Shown here: in pieces, positions 37,664 to 46,904 of the stretch
How positions within the stretch are numbered: position 1 is the stretch's first letter
Layout of the letters: every line of letters starts with the position of its first letter
Source of the DNA: Sphingomonas sp. LHG3406-1
GTDB lineage: Bacteria > Pseudomonadota > Alphaproteobacteria > Sphingomonadales > Sphingomonadaceae
Assembly: GCF_029637485.1 (NCBI RefSeq)
Contig: NZ_CP069128.1
Span: 1,488,001-1,552,000, forward strand
Direction of reading: 5' to 3'
Length of the DNA: 64,000 nt
Notes under the pieces: model-generated
Told to the model about the DNA's origin: nothing
What the model saw: only the letters and a program-made list of their open reading frames with translations
Database searches by the model: none
Program-made: the position numbers and the translations under genes

Positions 37664-38863
37664 ATGTCCTCACCTCATGCCCGGTCGCGCCTCGCACCTC
37701 TTGCCTTCTTCGTCCTTGCTCTGGTGGGAGGCTGCTCCAAGTCCGAGGAGCAGCCGGCGGCGCCGCCGGTCATGCCGGTCACGGTCGCTCAGCCGATACA
37801 GCAGCAGGTAGTGGACTGGGACGAGTTCGTTGGTCGCTTTGAGGCGCAGCAGAACGTCGAAGTGAGGCCCCGCGCCACCGGCTATCTCCAGTCGGTGCAC
37901 TTCCGTGAAGGTCAATATGTCCGCGCCGGGCAACTGCTGTTTACGATCGATGCACGGCCTTCGCAGGCGGCCCTGGCCCAATCGCAGGCGCAGCTGGCAC
38001 GCGCTCAGGCGACGCTTACCAATGCCCGCACCGAATTGTCGCGCTCACGGGCCTTGGCGGCGCAGCAGGCGGCAAGCACGGAAGAGGTCGAGCAGCGGCA
38101 GGCAGCCTTGCGCACCGCCGAAGCGGACGTCGCGGCCGCCCGCGCAGCCATCCGCGCGCAGCAACTCAACGTGGGCTTTACGCGGGTGCTGGCGCCCTTG
38201 TCCGGCATGGTGTCGGAGAGGCGGGTTGATGCGGGCAACTCGGTCACCGCCGATCAGACTGTGCTGACCACGATCGTTTCTACCAATCCACTTCAGTTCA
38301 CCTTCAACGGCTCCGAAACGCTGCTTCTAAAATACCAACGGCAGAACGCAGGCAACACAGCAGGCACGCCCGTGCGCATCCGGCTCGGCGATGAGACGTC
38401 CTACGTCCATGCCGGACGCCTCGACTTCATCGACCCGGTGGTGAATAGCGAAGCCGGCACCGTTCGCGCCCGCGCGATCGTCCCCAATCCGACCGGCTTC
38501 CTGAAGCCCGGCATGTTCGGCAATCTTCGGCTTGAAGCCTCGAAGCCATACGCCGCCTTGCTGGTACCCGATGAGGCAATCGTCACCGATGCCGCGCGCC
38601 GCGTGGTCTACGTCGTCGACAAGGCCGGCACCGTTCTTGCGCGCCCGGTCGAGCTTGGACCGCTGACCGGCAATCTGCGCGTCATCCGCCGCGGCATCTC
38701 CCCGCAGGATCGGGTCATCATCAACGGCCTTCAGCGTGCCCGTCCCGGTCAGAAGGTCAAACCGCAGCCCGGACGCATCAAGGTGCAGAGCGGGCCTGAG
38801 CCGGCCAGCCAGCAACCGCCAGCGGCGAACCCGTCGGCCATCGCGACACCCGTCGGCGCCTGA
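37664..38863 (+). CDS. RND efflux periplasmic adaptor lipoprotein (MexA/AcrA-like)
   Basis: A 399-residue membrane-fusion protein of a MexAB-OprM-type tripartite pump. It has a lipoprotein signal (APLAFFVLALVGGC, Cys about residue 23), lipoyl half motif YLQSVHFREGQYVRAGQLLF, a helical hairpin rich in Ala/Gln, second lipoyl half VLAPLSGMVSERRVDAGNSV, and the beta-barrel domain. The C-terminus ends in a Pro/Ser/Gln-rich tail. ATG 37664 fits the signal peptide; the upstream in-frame start adds unlikely residues. Permease follows after 14 bases. Confidence 0.94.
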   Translation: MSSPHARSRLAPLAFFVLALVGGCSKSEEQPAAPPVMPVTVAQPIQQQVVDWDEFVGRFEAQQNVEVRPRATGYLQSVHFREGQYVRAGQLLFTIDARPSQAALAQSQAQLARAQATLTNARTELSRSRALAAQQAASTEEVEQRQAALRTAEADVAAARAAIRAQQLNVGFTRVLAPLSGMVSERRVDAGNSVTADQTVLTTIVSTNPLQFTFNGSETLLLKYQRQNAGNTAGTPVRIRLGDETSYVHAGRLDFIDPVVNSEAGTVRARAIVPNPTGFLKPGMFGNLRLEASKPYAALLVPDEAIVTDAARRVVYVVDKAGTVLARPVELGPLTGNLRVIRRGISPQDRVIINGLQRARPGQKVKPQPGRIKVQSGPEPASQQPPAANPSAIATPVGA

Positions 38864-38877
38864 AGGACCTCGCTCCA

Positions 38878-41800
38878 GTGAATATCTCGCGCTTCTTCAT
38901 CGAACGGCCCATCTTCGCGTCGGTCCTCGCGGTGTTCATCACCCTGATCGGATTGTTCGCCTATCCGCAGCTGCCGCTCTCGCAATATCCGGAGATCGCG
39001 CCCCCGACGATCAGCATCGCGGCTGCCTATCCGGGTGCCTCGTCCGAGACGATTGCCGAAACCGTCGCCGCGCCGCTCGAGCAGGAAATCAACGGCGTCG
39101 AGAACATGCTTTACATGTCCTCGTCGTCAACCGGTGGCGCGGCACAGATCACCGTGACCTTCAAGCCCGGCACCGACCTCGATGCCGCGCAGGTGCTGGT
39201 GCAGAACCGCGTGGCGCTCGCCGAACCGCGTTTGCCGGATCAGGTGCGCCAGGTCGGCGTCACCGTCAGCAAGCAGTCCACCGGCTTCCTGATGATCGTG
39301 GCGCTGACGTCCACCGATCCGAACCTCGATGTGGATTACCTCGGCAATTACGCCAACACCAACCTGCGCGATCGGCTGCTCCGCCTCGAAGGTGTCGGGG
39401 GGGTGCAGGTGTTCGGCGGCGGCAATTACTCGATGCGGGTCTGGATCGACCCGTCCCGCGCGGCCGCCCGCAACCTCACCGCAGGCGAGATCGTCACCGC
39501 GCTTCGCACCCAGAACGTCCAGGTCGCTGGCGGCGCGCTTGGCCAGCCTCCGTATGGCGGCGGCAATCCGTCCTTCCAGCTGCCTGTCCAGGTGCAAGGC
39601 CGCCTCAGTGATCCCGAACAGTTCGCCGACGTGATCATCAAGACGGACCCGTCGGGCGGCATCACCCGTGTCCGCGACGTCGCCCGGGTTGAGCTTGGCT
39701 CACAGGATTACGGCATTCGCGGATCGTTCACAGGCAAGAATGGGGTGGCGCTGGCGGTGATCCAGCAGCCGGGCTCCAATGCCCTCAACGCGGCTGAGCT
39801 GGTTCTGAACGAAGTCGAGACGGCGTCCAAGGACTTCCCGCCAGGCATCGTCTACTCGATCCCCTACAACCCGACCGAATATGTCTCGGCGTCGGTGACG
39901 GCGGTGCAGGAAACGCTGCTCGAGGCGGTGATCCTTGTCATCATCGTGGTCATGGTATTCCTCCAGACCTGGCGTGCGGCGGTGATCCCGATCCTGGCGA
40001 TCCCGATCGCGCTGGTGGGCACCTTCGCGGTGCAGCTGGCGCTCGGCTATTCGATCAACTCGCTGTCCTTGTTCGCCCTCGTGCTGGCGGTCGGCATCGT
40101 AGTCGACGACGCTATCGTTGTTGTCGAAGCCGTCGAGAAGCACATCCGTGAGGGGCTCAGCCCACGTGAAGCCGCGCACCGCACCATGCAGGAAGTGTCG
40201 GGAGCGCTGATCGCGATTGGCCTGGTGCTGACCGCCGTCTTCGTGCCGACCGCCTTCGTGTCGGGTATTCCGGGCATCTTCTACCGACAGTTCGCGGTGA
40301 CCATTGCGGCGGCCTCGCTGATCTCGCTGGTTGTGTCGCTGACGCTGTCGCCCGCATTGGCAGCGTTGCTGCTGAAGCCACACGTCGAGATGCACGCCGG
40401 AGGCGGCTTCAAGTGGACCCGCCCGCTGCGGCTTGCCGCTACCAAGTTCAACGCCGGCTTTGACTGGCTGTCGGACCGTTACGGGCGTCTGACCAGCCAG
40501 CTGGTGCGCAAGACCGGCCTGATGCTGGTGATCTACGCCGGCTTCCTGGCGCTGACCGGTGTTCAGCTCGCGTCAACGCCGACGGGCTTCATTCCCGAAC
40601 AGGATCAAGGCGTCCTGATCGGCGTCGTCCAGTTGCCGCCGGGCGCATCGCTCGATCGCACGACGGAGGTGCTGAACCGCGCTTACGACATCGTCCGCAA
40701 GCAGCAGGGCGTAGTCGACGCCGCGACCTTCGCGGGCCTCGACGGCGCGAGCTTCTCGCAGGCATCCAACGCCGGCACCATGTTCATCCGTCTGGCGGAC
40801 TGGGGCGATCGCGGCGGCAAGGGCCTGTCCGCCAACGAGCTCTCCCAGGCGCTGACCGGAGCACTCGCCGGCCAGATCCAGGAAGCCAACGTCTTCATCA
40901 TTGCGCCGCCGGCAGTGCCTGGTCTTGGCACCGGCAACGGCTTCACCATGATGATCCAGGACCGCTCGGGCGCCGGCTATCAGGCGCTTGAAGGGGCGAC
41001 CATGGCGATGATGGGTGCTGCCGCGCAGCAGCCCAAGGTGACCCAGGTCTTCTCGACCTTCAACACCGGCTCGCCGCGGATCGACGCTGAGATCGACCGC
41101 GACCGCGCCCAGTTGCTCGGAGTACAGCCCTCCCAGGTCTATGAGGCCCTGGGAACCTACCTGGGCTCGACCTACGTCAACGACTTCAACATGCTCGGCC
41201 GCACCTTTCGGGTAACCGCGCAGGCCGAACCTGCCGCCCGAGACGACCTTGCCGACATCGGTCAGTTGCAGGTCCGCTCGGCCGGCGGCGAGATGGTGCC
41301 GCTCGCCTCGGTCGCGACCCTCCGCAACGACAGCGGTCCGGAACGGGTGGTGCGCTACAACATGTTCCCGGCCGTCGAACTGCAGGGACAGGCTGCGGCG
41401 GGTGTGTCCTCGGGCGACGCCCTCACCACCATGGAGCAGCTCGCCGCCAGCACCTTGCCGCACGGCATGAGCTTCGAATGGACCGGCCTTGCGTTCCAGG
41501 AGAAAGCTGCGGGAAGCAGCTCGACGCTGATCTTCCTCCTCGCCGTGCTGTTCGTGTTCCTAGTGCTCGCCGCGCAATATGAAGCGCTGACCCTGCCACT
41601 GGCGGTGATCCTGATCGTGCCGATGTGCATCCTGGCGGCACTGTTCGGGGTCATGCTGCGGGGCATGGACAACAACATCCTGACGCAAGTCGGCCTCGTC
41701 GTGCTGGTCGCGCTGGCCGCGAAGAACGCGATCCTGATCGTTGAATTCGCCAAGCAGGCCGAGGAAGAGGTTGGCGCCAGTCCGCTCGAAGCAGCGGTCA

Positions 41801-42090
41801 CCGCTGCCCGTCAGCGCCTTCGGCCGATCCTGATGACCAGCTTCGCCTTCATCTTCGGCGTGATCCCGCTGGCGATCGCCGTCGGGCCGGGCGCGGAGAT
41901 GCGCCAGTCGCTGGGCACCGCCGTCAGCTTCGGCATGCTCGGAGTCACCATCTTCGGCCTGATCTTCACGCCGGTCTTCTACGTCGTCATGCGCGGTCTT
42001 CCCGATCGCCTGCGCAAGGTTCGCACGCACGTCATGCGCCGCAAAGACGACACCCACCCACCGCTCGCCGCGGATGGAGCATCTTCATGA
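38878..42090 (+). CDS. Efflux RND permease, hydrophobe/amphiphile (HAE-1) family
   Basis: A 1070-residue AcrB/MexB-type pump. The start NISRFFIERPIFASVLAVFITLIGLFAYPQLPLSQYPEIAPP is diagnostic of HAE-1. The proton relay Asp pair is in LAVGIVVDDAIVVVEAV (about residue 407), and GLVVLVALAAKNAILIVEFAKQ lies in the second bundle. Length is normal, so multidrug export is the expected role. GTG 38878 is the start. The gene overlaps the outer-membrane gene by four bases; all three components are in one operon. Confidence 0.96.
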   Translation: MNISRFFIERPIFASVLAVFITLIGLFAYPQLPLSQYPEIAPPTISIAAAYPGASSETIAETVAAPLEQEINGVENMLYMSSSSTGGAAQITVTFKPGTDLDAAQVLVQNRVALAEPRLPDQVRQVGVTVSKQSTGFLMIVALTSTDPNLDVDYLGNYANTNLRDRLLRLEGVGGVQVFGGGNYSMRVWIDPSRAAARNLTAGEIVTALRTQNVQVAGGALGQPPYGGGNPSFQLPVQVQGRLSDPEQFADVIIKTDPSGGITRVRDVARVELGSQDYGIRGSFTGKNGVALAVIQQPGSNALNAAELVLNEVETASKDFPPGIVYSIPYNPTEYVSASVTAVQETLLEAVILVIIVVMVFLQTWRAAVIPILAIPIALVGTFAVQLALGYSINSLSLFALVLAVGIVVDDAIVVVEAVEKHIREGLSPREAAHRTMQEVSGALIAIGLVLTAVFVPTAFVSGIPGIFYRQFAVTIAAASLISLVVSLTLSPALAALLLKPHVEMHAGGGFKWTRPLRLAATKFNAGFDWLSDRYGRLTSQLVRKTGLMLVIYAGFLALTGVQLASTPTGFIPEQDQGVLIGVVQLPPGASLDRTTEVLNRAYDIVRKQQGVVDAATFAGLDGASFSQASNAGTMFIRLADWGDRGGKGLSANELSQALTGALAGQIQEANVFIIAPPAVPGLGTGNGFTMMIQDRSGAGYQALEGATMAMMGAAAQQPKVTQVFSTFNTGSPRIDAEIDRDRAQLLGVQPSQVYEALGTYLGSTYVNDFNMLGRTFRVTAQAEPAARDDLADIGQLQVRSAGGEMVPLASVATLRNDSGPERVVRYNMFPAVELQGQAAAGVSSGDALTTMEQLAASTLPHGMSFEWTGLAFQEKAAGSSSTLIFLLAVLFVFLVLAAQYEALTLPLAVILIVPMCILAALFGVMLRGMDNNILTQVGLVVLVALAAKNAILIVEFAKQAEEEVGASPLEAAVTAARQRLRPILMTSFAFIFGVIPLAIAVGPGAEMRQSLGTAVSFGMLGVTIFGLIFTPVFYVVMRGLPDRLRKVRTHVMRRKDDTHPPLAADGASS

Positions 42091-43481
42091 AGCGCATTCT
42101 ACTCGCTCTAAGCAGCGCATTTGCCCTGAGCGGTTGCATGACCGTAGGTCCCGACTATCGCTCGCCCGCGCCCGACGTGCAGGCGAAGGCGCAGCGGCCG
42201 TTCGTCAGCGCCGCGCCCTCGCCCTTATTCACCGGCAACGAGCCGCCGGGCCGCTGGTGGAGCCTGTTCAACGATCCCGCACTGGATGGACTGGTGCGGC
42301 AGGCGCTGACCGCCAATACCGATCTGCGCGTCGCTGCCGCCAACCTTGCCCGGGCCCGCGCCGTGTTGCGCGAGACCCGCTCGGCGCGGCTACCGTCCAC
42401 GACCGTGTCGGGCAGCGCAACCTACGCCCACCAGCCAGATCCCCTGCCCTCGGACACCACCTTCGATGTCGGGCTCGACGTCGGCTACCAGGTCGACCTC
42501 TTCGGCCGGCTGCGTCGCGCCACCGAAGCCAGCCGCGCCGACGTCGGAGCGGTGCAGGCCGCATTCGATCTCGCGCGCGTGTCGGTCGCAGCAGAAACCG
42601 CGCGCGCCTATGCCGATGCCTGCAGCGCCGGCCGCCAGCTTGAGGTCGCCCGCGAAACGGTGCGACTGCAAGAGCAGACCTTCGACCTCACCCGCCGGCT
42701 GGTCGCTGGTGGGCGCGGCACCGCGCTTGACACCGGCCAGGCCGGTTCACTGCTTGAGCAGACCCGTGCCACCGTTCCGACCATCGAAGCACAGCTGCAG
42801 ACCGCGCTATTCCGCTTGGCCGTCCTGACCGGTCGCCCGCCGGCCGAGGTTTCGCCCCAAGCCGCAGCCTGCACTACGCCGCCGGCTCTTAGCCGCCCGA
42901 TCCCGGTCGGCAATGGCGCAACCCTGATCGCCAGGCGCCCTGACGTTCGCCAGGCCGAACGCGAACTCGCCGCCGCCACCGCTCGGATCGGCGTCGCCAC
43001 CGCCGACCTTTACCCCGACATCCAGCTTGGCCTGTCTGTGGGATCGACGGCTACCTCGGTCGGAGACCTAGCGTCCTCGCGTGGCTTGCGTATCGGACTC
43101 GGTCCGCTGATCAGCTGGACCTTCCCCAACACCGGCGTCGCCCGCGCACGCATTGCCCAGGCCGAGGCGTCTGCTCAAGCTTCGCTCGCCCGGTTCGACG
43201 GCACCTGGCTCAGCGCCCTGGAGGAGACCGAAAGCGCGCTGACCCGCTACGCCCGCGAGCAGGAGCGTCTCCAGGCGCTTCGCCGGGCGCGCGCAAACAG
43301 TGCCGAAGCTGCGCGCATCGCCCGCCTTCGCTATCGTGCTGGCCGCGAGGCCTTCCAGATCGTCCTTGAAGCCGAGCGCTCGCTCGCTCAGACGGACAGC
43401 GCACTTGCCCAGTCGGAAGCCCAGCTTTCGACCAATCTCGTCAGCCTCTTCCTGGCGCTCGGTGGCGGCTGGCAGGTCTGA
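42087..43481 (+). CDS. Outer-membrane efflux channel lipoprotein (NodT/OprM family)
   Basis: A 464-residue TolC-like trimer subunit completing the pump. The lipoprotein signal ALSSAFALSGC (Cys about residue 17) precedes MTVGPDYRSPAPDV, a typical family start. Two long coiled-coil repeats, NTDLRVAAANLARARAVLRE and EREL-type segment QAERELAAATARIGVATADLYP, mark the duplicated OEP fold. The ATG overlaps the permease stop (ATGA). No gene follows in the same direction for 560 bases. Confidence 0.95.
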   Translation: MKRILLALSSAFALSGCMTVGPDYRSPAPDVQAKAQRPFVSAAPSPLFTGNEPPGRWWSLFNDPALDGLVRQALTANTDLRVAAANLARARAVLRETRSARLPSTTVSGSATYAHQPDPLPSDTTFDVGLDVGYQVDLFGRLRRATEASRADVGAVQAAFDLARVSVAAETARAYADACSAGRQLEVARETVRLQEQTFDLTRRLVAGGRGTALDTGQAGSLLEQTRATVPTIEAQLQTALFRLAVLTGRPPAEVSPQAAACTTPPALSRPIPVGNGATLIARRPDVRQAERELAAATARIGVATADLYPDIQLGLSVGSTATSVGDLASSRGLRIGLGPLISWTFPNTGVARARIAQAEASAQASLARFDGTWLSALEETESALTRYAREQERLQALRRARANSAEAARIARLRYRAGREAFQIVLEAERSLAQTDSALAQSEAQLSTNLVSLFLALGGGWQV

Positions 43482-44042
43482 ACTTTCTTCAAGGTCACGG
43501 CTCGCCTAATCGTCGAAGAACAGCGCTTTGAGCGGCATTCCCGCTCGTCAACGATGGTCTGCTATTCGCCTGGGCTAACCCGAAAGCAGCCGGTCCGCTT
43601 ACCACCATGAGCGGAAGCTAGATTGAACCACCATGGAGGCCTGTATGAGACTGGGATCGGAACGACAGCTATAAGTTGGCGGACGTCATAAGCAGACGTC
43701 ATCATTGTATCCCAGGCATCAAGCACTGAGTGTCGCTACAGACCTGTCACGAATGCCTCGGCCTCAATGCTCGTGCGTTTTTGGGAGCAGTCGAGAGGAC
43801 CCCAGAACCGCTCGATGGTGTGGCGGCCCAGCAGACTTCGTCAGGCTGGGCCGCCTTGCCGGGCACCGAACTCCACTTGAAACCTTTTTGGCGGTCATAA
43901 AGGCCATCGCGAATGCGCGCTGATTAAGATTGGGCTTTTGGTTGTGTGACTTGGTTGCTCGCTTTACGAAAGCGTACAAACACGCGAAACGAGCACTGGG
44001 ACGGTGTAACTCCTTGTTGAGGCTTGTCCCGAGGAGGCCGCT
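43482..44042. other. Gene-free stretch between efflux operon and histidine kinase
   Basis: About 560 bases of lower coding character. It contains one copy of an AACCCGAAAGC-type degenerate repeat (43,577-43,607) and, at its right end, the strong GAGGAGG ribosome site of the kinase gene. Short open frames exist but none is convincing. Confidence 0.6.
43577..43607 (+). repeat. Dispersed degenerate repeat, AACCCGAAAGC type, copy 1
   Basis: This 31-base segment matches 46,620-46,650 at 27 of 31 positions (AACCCGAAAGC, TCCGCTT and CCACCA conserved). Both copies are intergenic within the island. Confidence 0.6.
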
Positions 44043-45074
44043 ATAGGTACACCAAAGCCTGACGCCGAGCTGATCGCCGCGCGCAATGCGCTGGTTGAGA
44101 GCGACGCCAAATTTCAGACGCTGGCTGATGCCTTGCCGCATATGGTCTGGTCGACTTTGCCCGACGGGTACCACGACTATTACAATGCGCAGTGGTATGA
44201 GTTTACTGGGATCACTCCAGGTTCTACTGATGGCGACAAATGGAATGGCATGTTCCACCCCGATGACCAGCCGCGCGCTTGGGAGCGATGGCGGAAGAGC
44301 CTTGCGTCGGGTGAGCTTTACGAGATTGAGTATCGCCTGCGGCACCGGAGCGGAGCTTACCGCTGGACGCTTGGCCGGGCCCTGCCGGTCCGCACTCCGG
44401 ACGGCCAGATCGTTCGGTGGATTGGGACCTGCACCGACATCCACGATGCCAAGGAGCAGGCGGCCAGGAATGAAATTCTTAGTCGCGAGCTGAGCCACCG
44501 CATCAAGAATATCTTCGCCGTGATCAGCGGCTTGGTTGGGATGTCCGCCCGGCAGGATCCCGGCGCAAGTGGCTTTGCAAAAACGCTTCAGGCCCGGATC
44601 GCTGCCCTTGGCCGCGCGCACGAGTTCGTCCGCCCGCACAGCGAAGAATCCGCTCCCCTTGTCCCAACGGCCTCCTTGCACGGAATCTTGCAGGAAATCT
44701 TGTCCCCGTATCCAGCCATGGACGAGGGCCGGATTACGATGAAAGGCATCGATGTGCGCGTGGACGATCGCGGCGCTACCCCACTGGCGCTCCTGGTTCA
44801 TGAGCTCGCAACCAACGCCGTCAAGTATGGCTCTCTTTCTGTGCCTGTGGGGCAGGTCCGCATCGAAACCCGGGTGGACGACGACGTGCTGGGCTTATGC
44901 TGGCAAGAAAGCGGCGGCCCAGCCATTGATGGTCCGCCCACGCGTCAAGGATTCGGCTCGCGCTTGAGCGAGCTCAGCATCGTTCAGCAGCTCGGCGGCA
45001 ACTTGCAGCGGCACTGGAACGCGGATGGATTGCTGGTCGAGGTAGAGGTCGAGCTACAAAGTCTCGTTCGCTGA
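44043..45074 (+). CDS. PAS-domain HWE/HisKA_2-type sensor histidine kinase, no canonical start
   Basis: A roughly 343-residue cytoplasmic kinase. A PAS domain runs from about residue 20 (QTLADALPHMVWSTLPDGYHDYYN, GITPGSTDGDKWNGMFHPDD) to CTDIHDAKEQ, followed by the phospho-acceptor box LSRELSHRIKNIFAVISGL of this class and an HATPase with LLVHELATNAVKYGSL and RQGFGSRL. The GAGGAGG ribosome site at about 44,030 points to ATA 44043 as start, with a stop upstream and no ATG/GTG/TTG until TTG 44133, which lies inside the PAS domain. Probably an ATG-to-ATA change; expression is doubtful. It converges with a response regulator gene. Confidence 0.78.
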   Translation: MGTPKPDAELIAARNALVESDAKFQTLADALPHMVWSTLPDGYHDYYNAQWYEFTGITPGSTDGDKWNGMFHPDDQPRAWERWRKSLASGELYEIEYRLRHRSGAYRWTLGRALPVRTPDGQIVRWIGTCTDIHDAKEQAARNEILSRELSHRIKNIFAVISGLVGMSARQDPGASGFAKTLQARIAALGRAHEFVRPHSEESAPLVPTASLHGILQEILSPYPAMDEGRITMKGIDVRVDDRGATPLALLVHELATNAVKYGSLSVPVGQVRIETRVDDDVLGLCWQESGGPAIDGPPTRQGFGSRLSELSIVQQLGGNLQRHWNADGLLVEVEVELQSLVR

Positions 45075-45473
45075 TCAGCCAAAAAGCTTCATGCTCGGGG
45101 GTGGCGCGACCTGGGGGCCACGTCTCGTGCCGAGCGCATACTCGACCGCTGCCTTGACGATCTTCTCATCGGTCGGCTTCGTAATCACGCCAATGGCGCC
45201 AGCAGCACCGTCATTCAACAAGCCCGGATTGGCGGTCACGAACACCACGGCAACCCCCGCCGCGCTTAGCTGAGCACCAATCTGCGGGCCGGTGAACCCA
45301 TCCCGCAGGTTCAGGTCGACCAAGGCCAGATCGAGAGGCTGGTCAATGTACTGCCGAGCGGAATTCAGATCGGGCACGATGCCGACCGGGTCGTAGCCCA
45401 GTTCGGACAACGTCTCCTCAAGGTTCATGGCCACGAGGATCTCGTCTTCAACAATAAGGATTTTTGCTGTCAT
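45075..45473 (-). CDS. Single-domain response regulator
   Basis: A 132-residue stand-alone receiver domain. The acidic pocket is in ILIVEDEILVAMN, the phospho-acceptor Asp in LALVDLNLRDG, the Thr/Ser switch in VVFVTANPG and the Lys in GVITKPTDEK. Such proteins usually pass phosphate on, as with HWE-kinase partners. ATG 45473 is chosen since the receiver fold starts at once. Upstream on the same strand lies a truncated kinase gene that was probably its original partner. Confidence 0.9.
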   Translation of the reverse strand: MTAKILIVEDEILVAMNLEETLSELGYDPVGIVPDLNSARQYIDQPLDLALVDLNLRDGFTGPQIGAQLSAAGVAVVFVTANPGLLNDGAAGAIGVITKPTDEKIVKAAVEYALGTRRGPQVAPPPSMKLFG

Positions 45474-45573
45474 CGCACTAGATCCTAGGCTCCGTCGAGT
45501 AACCGACAAAACGGGGATTGGTTCAACAGTGCCCCTCACCGGTTGACGGATCTAGAAGGAGGTGTTGCTGAGA

Positions 45574-45834
45574 TCACTCAGAATCAATGAACGTCACGGT
45601 TGTTTGCGTCCCCTTAGGTGAGCTGCTTTGCTCCAGCACCCCCGCAATCTGTCGAGTCAGCGAGCGGAGCAGGCGGGCGCCGGTGCCGGTGCCGGGTTCA
45701 GCGCCCTCGGCCGCACCACCGCCGTCGTCGGTGACCCGAAGAATGGCCCTGCCACCTCCTGCACCGGCCAGCAGCTCGACGGTTACACTTCCTCGAGCTC
45801 GCCCCTGAAAAGCGTACTTCAGGCTACTCGTTCC
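45574..45834 (-). pseudogene. Remnant of a histidine kinase (HATPase domain end)
   Basis: About 87 codons encode only the C-terminal ATP-binding part of an HWE/HisKA_2 kinase: SSLKYAFQGRARGSVTVELL (N box end), ILRVTDDGGGAAEG (G1) and GTGTGARLLRSLTRQIAGVLE (G2), ending KGTQTTVTFIDSE. No sensor, H box or start is present; the frame runs into the 3' end of the META gene on the same strand, at about 45,840. It ends 100 bases before the response regulator start. Confidence 0.72.
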
Positions 45835-46477
45835 ACGCCCGCTCCGCTGTTGGGCATGCCTTCGAGGTCCTCCTACCAGTCTCGAAGCGAACGCGGTCCT
45901 CACCCAGCTGCTGCCAGCCGCCCTCAACCGTGCCGCAGGCCGTATCGAGCCGGAAGAGGTCGCCCTCCACGATCAGCGCTGGCACCTGCCGGCCTATTCG
46001 CCACTCGCCGCTGACCGCGCGAAAGGTGCAGCGCGTAGCGATCAGCGCTCTCGGAGCCTCGCCAGAACCGCGCACCGCCCTGCCGGCTCGCCCAAGCTCC
46101 AGACGGTGCTTAGCCGTCGCGAGCGTCACCCGGTCGGCGCCATTGAAGTGGATCGTCGGCCCGCTCGCCAGCATGCCGTGGACTGCCGCATCTTGCCCGC
46201 TCAGCGGCTCTGCGCAGCCCATCTGATTGGCCATGGCGAAGTCACCGTACCAGCGCCCATCATGCCTCAGCCCGATACCCCCAAAATCGTTGCAGCCGGC
46301 ATTGCCGCCATAGTTCGATGGCCCGAACACCAAGTGTGGCTGCTGGTCGTAGGCGGTCTTTGCCGGTGCCCGTCCATCAATGGCTATGATGATCCAGCGG
46401 CCTTCCAACGACGTCCGCTCCGTAAGCTTCACCGGCGCAGGTGCGGCAGAGCAGGTAGGCAAACGGAAGATACGCAT
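45824..46477 (-). CDS. META (HslJ-like) domain protein
   Basis: About 217 residues. The META domain is seen in SLEGRWIIIAIDGRAPAKTA, HLVFGPSNYGGNAGCNDFGG and FAMANQMGCAEPLSG, with GCNDFGG the best-conserved motif of the family; a second related segment follows. HslJ-type proteins are envelope proteins linked to heat or antibiotic stress. No good ribosome site precedes ATG 46477 and the short N-terminus (FRLPTC) looks like a damaged lipoprotein signal, so the 5' end may be decayed. The last residues overlap the kinase remnant, implying a junction there. Confidence 0.68.
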   Translation of the reverse strand: MRIFRLPTCSAAPAPVKLTERTSLEGRWIIIAIDGRAPAKTAYDQQPHLVFGPSNYGGNAGCNDFGGIGLRHDGRWYGDFAMANQMGCAEPLSGQDAAVHGMLASGPTIHFNGADRVTLATAKHRLELGRAGRAVRGSGEAPRALIATRCTFRAVSGEWRIGRQVPALIVEGDLFRLDTACGTVEGGWQQLGEDRVRFETGRRTSKACPTAERAWNE

Positions 46478-46596
46478 GCAATCACCAACGCCAAAAAGTT
46501 CGAATAGCAGCTTAATGGCAGCTAGTCTTAGCGAGGTCTGGCATGCGCGCGGGCATGCGTCAGCCGTAGGTGGACAGTTGTAACCGAGGTCCCACC

Positions 46597-46650
46597 AATG
46601 TCCGCTTTCTGCTTGTGCGAACCCGAAAGCTGCCTTTCCGCTTCCCACCA
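46597..46650 (+). repeat. ATGTCCGC-type dispersed repeat, copy with AACCCGAAAGC tail
   Basis: AATGTCCGCTTTC followed by AACCCGAAAGC and TTCCGCTTCCCACCA. The second half matches 43,577-43,607 at 27 of 31 bases, and the first half recurs at 46,905 and 47,292. Confidence 0.6.
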
Positions 46651-46707
46651 AGCCAAGTCTCTTCGCTCGTTTTCTCCTCGGCTGCTGTTGGCCTGAGGAG
46701 ATGAAGC

Positions 46708-46788
46708 ATGGGACATGCAATCTACGATCCCGGTCAGGAAGACCGCCCTGTGTGGAATGTTGGCCGTAAGCTTGGTGCAAAGCTAGAG
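46708..46788 (+). pseudogene. Probable 5' remnant of a second integrase gene
   Basis: A GAGGAG ribosome site leads to ATG 46708 and an opening peptide that includes DRPVWNVGRKLGAK, resembling my recollection of the N-terminus of alphaproteobacterial phage-type integrases. After about 25 codons similarity ends, and the frame stops at TGA 46,808. An alternative frame beyond the break encodes one hydrophobic helix (FVAFLILSVAWVATTTFW). It could be a relic or a chimeric small gene. Confidence 0.4.
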
Positions 46789-46904
46789 CCATCTTCGTCG
46801 CCTTTCTGATCCTGTCAGTGGCGTGGGTGGCCACGACTACGTTTTGGGGAGTGCTTCGACTGTTGCATCCACCAGAACAAGCATGAGCAATAATGAACGT
46901 GCTC

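Noticed and set aside
43764..43920. Possible small antitoxin-like end (ETFLAVIKAIANAR) on the plus strand
   Set aside because: Too short, without a start, helix-turn-helix or partner toxin gene; likely chance.
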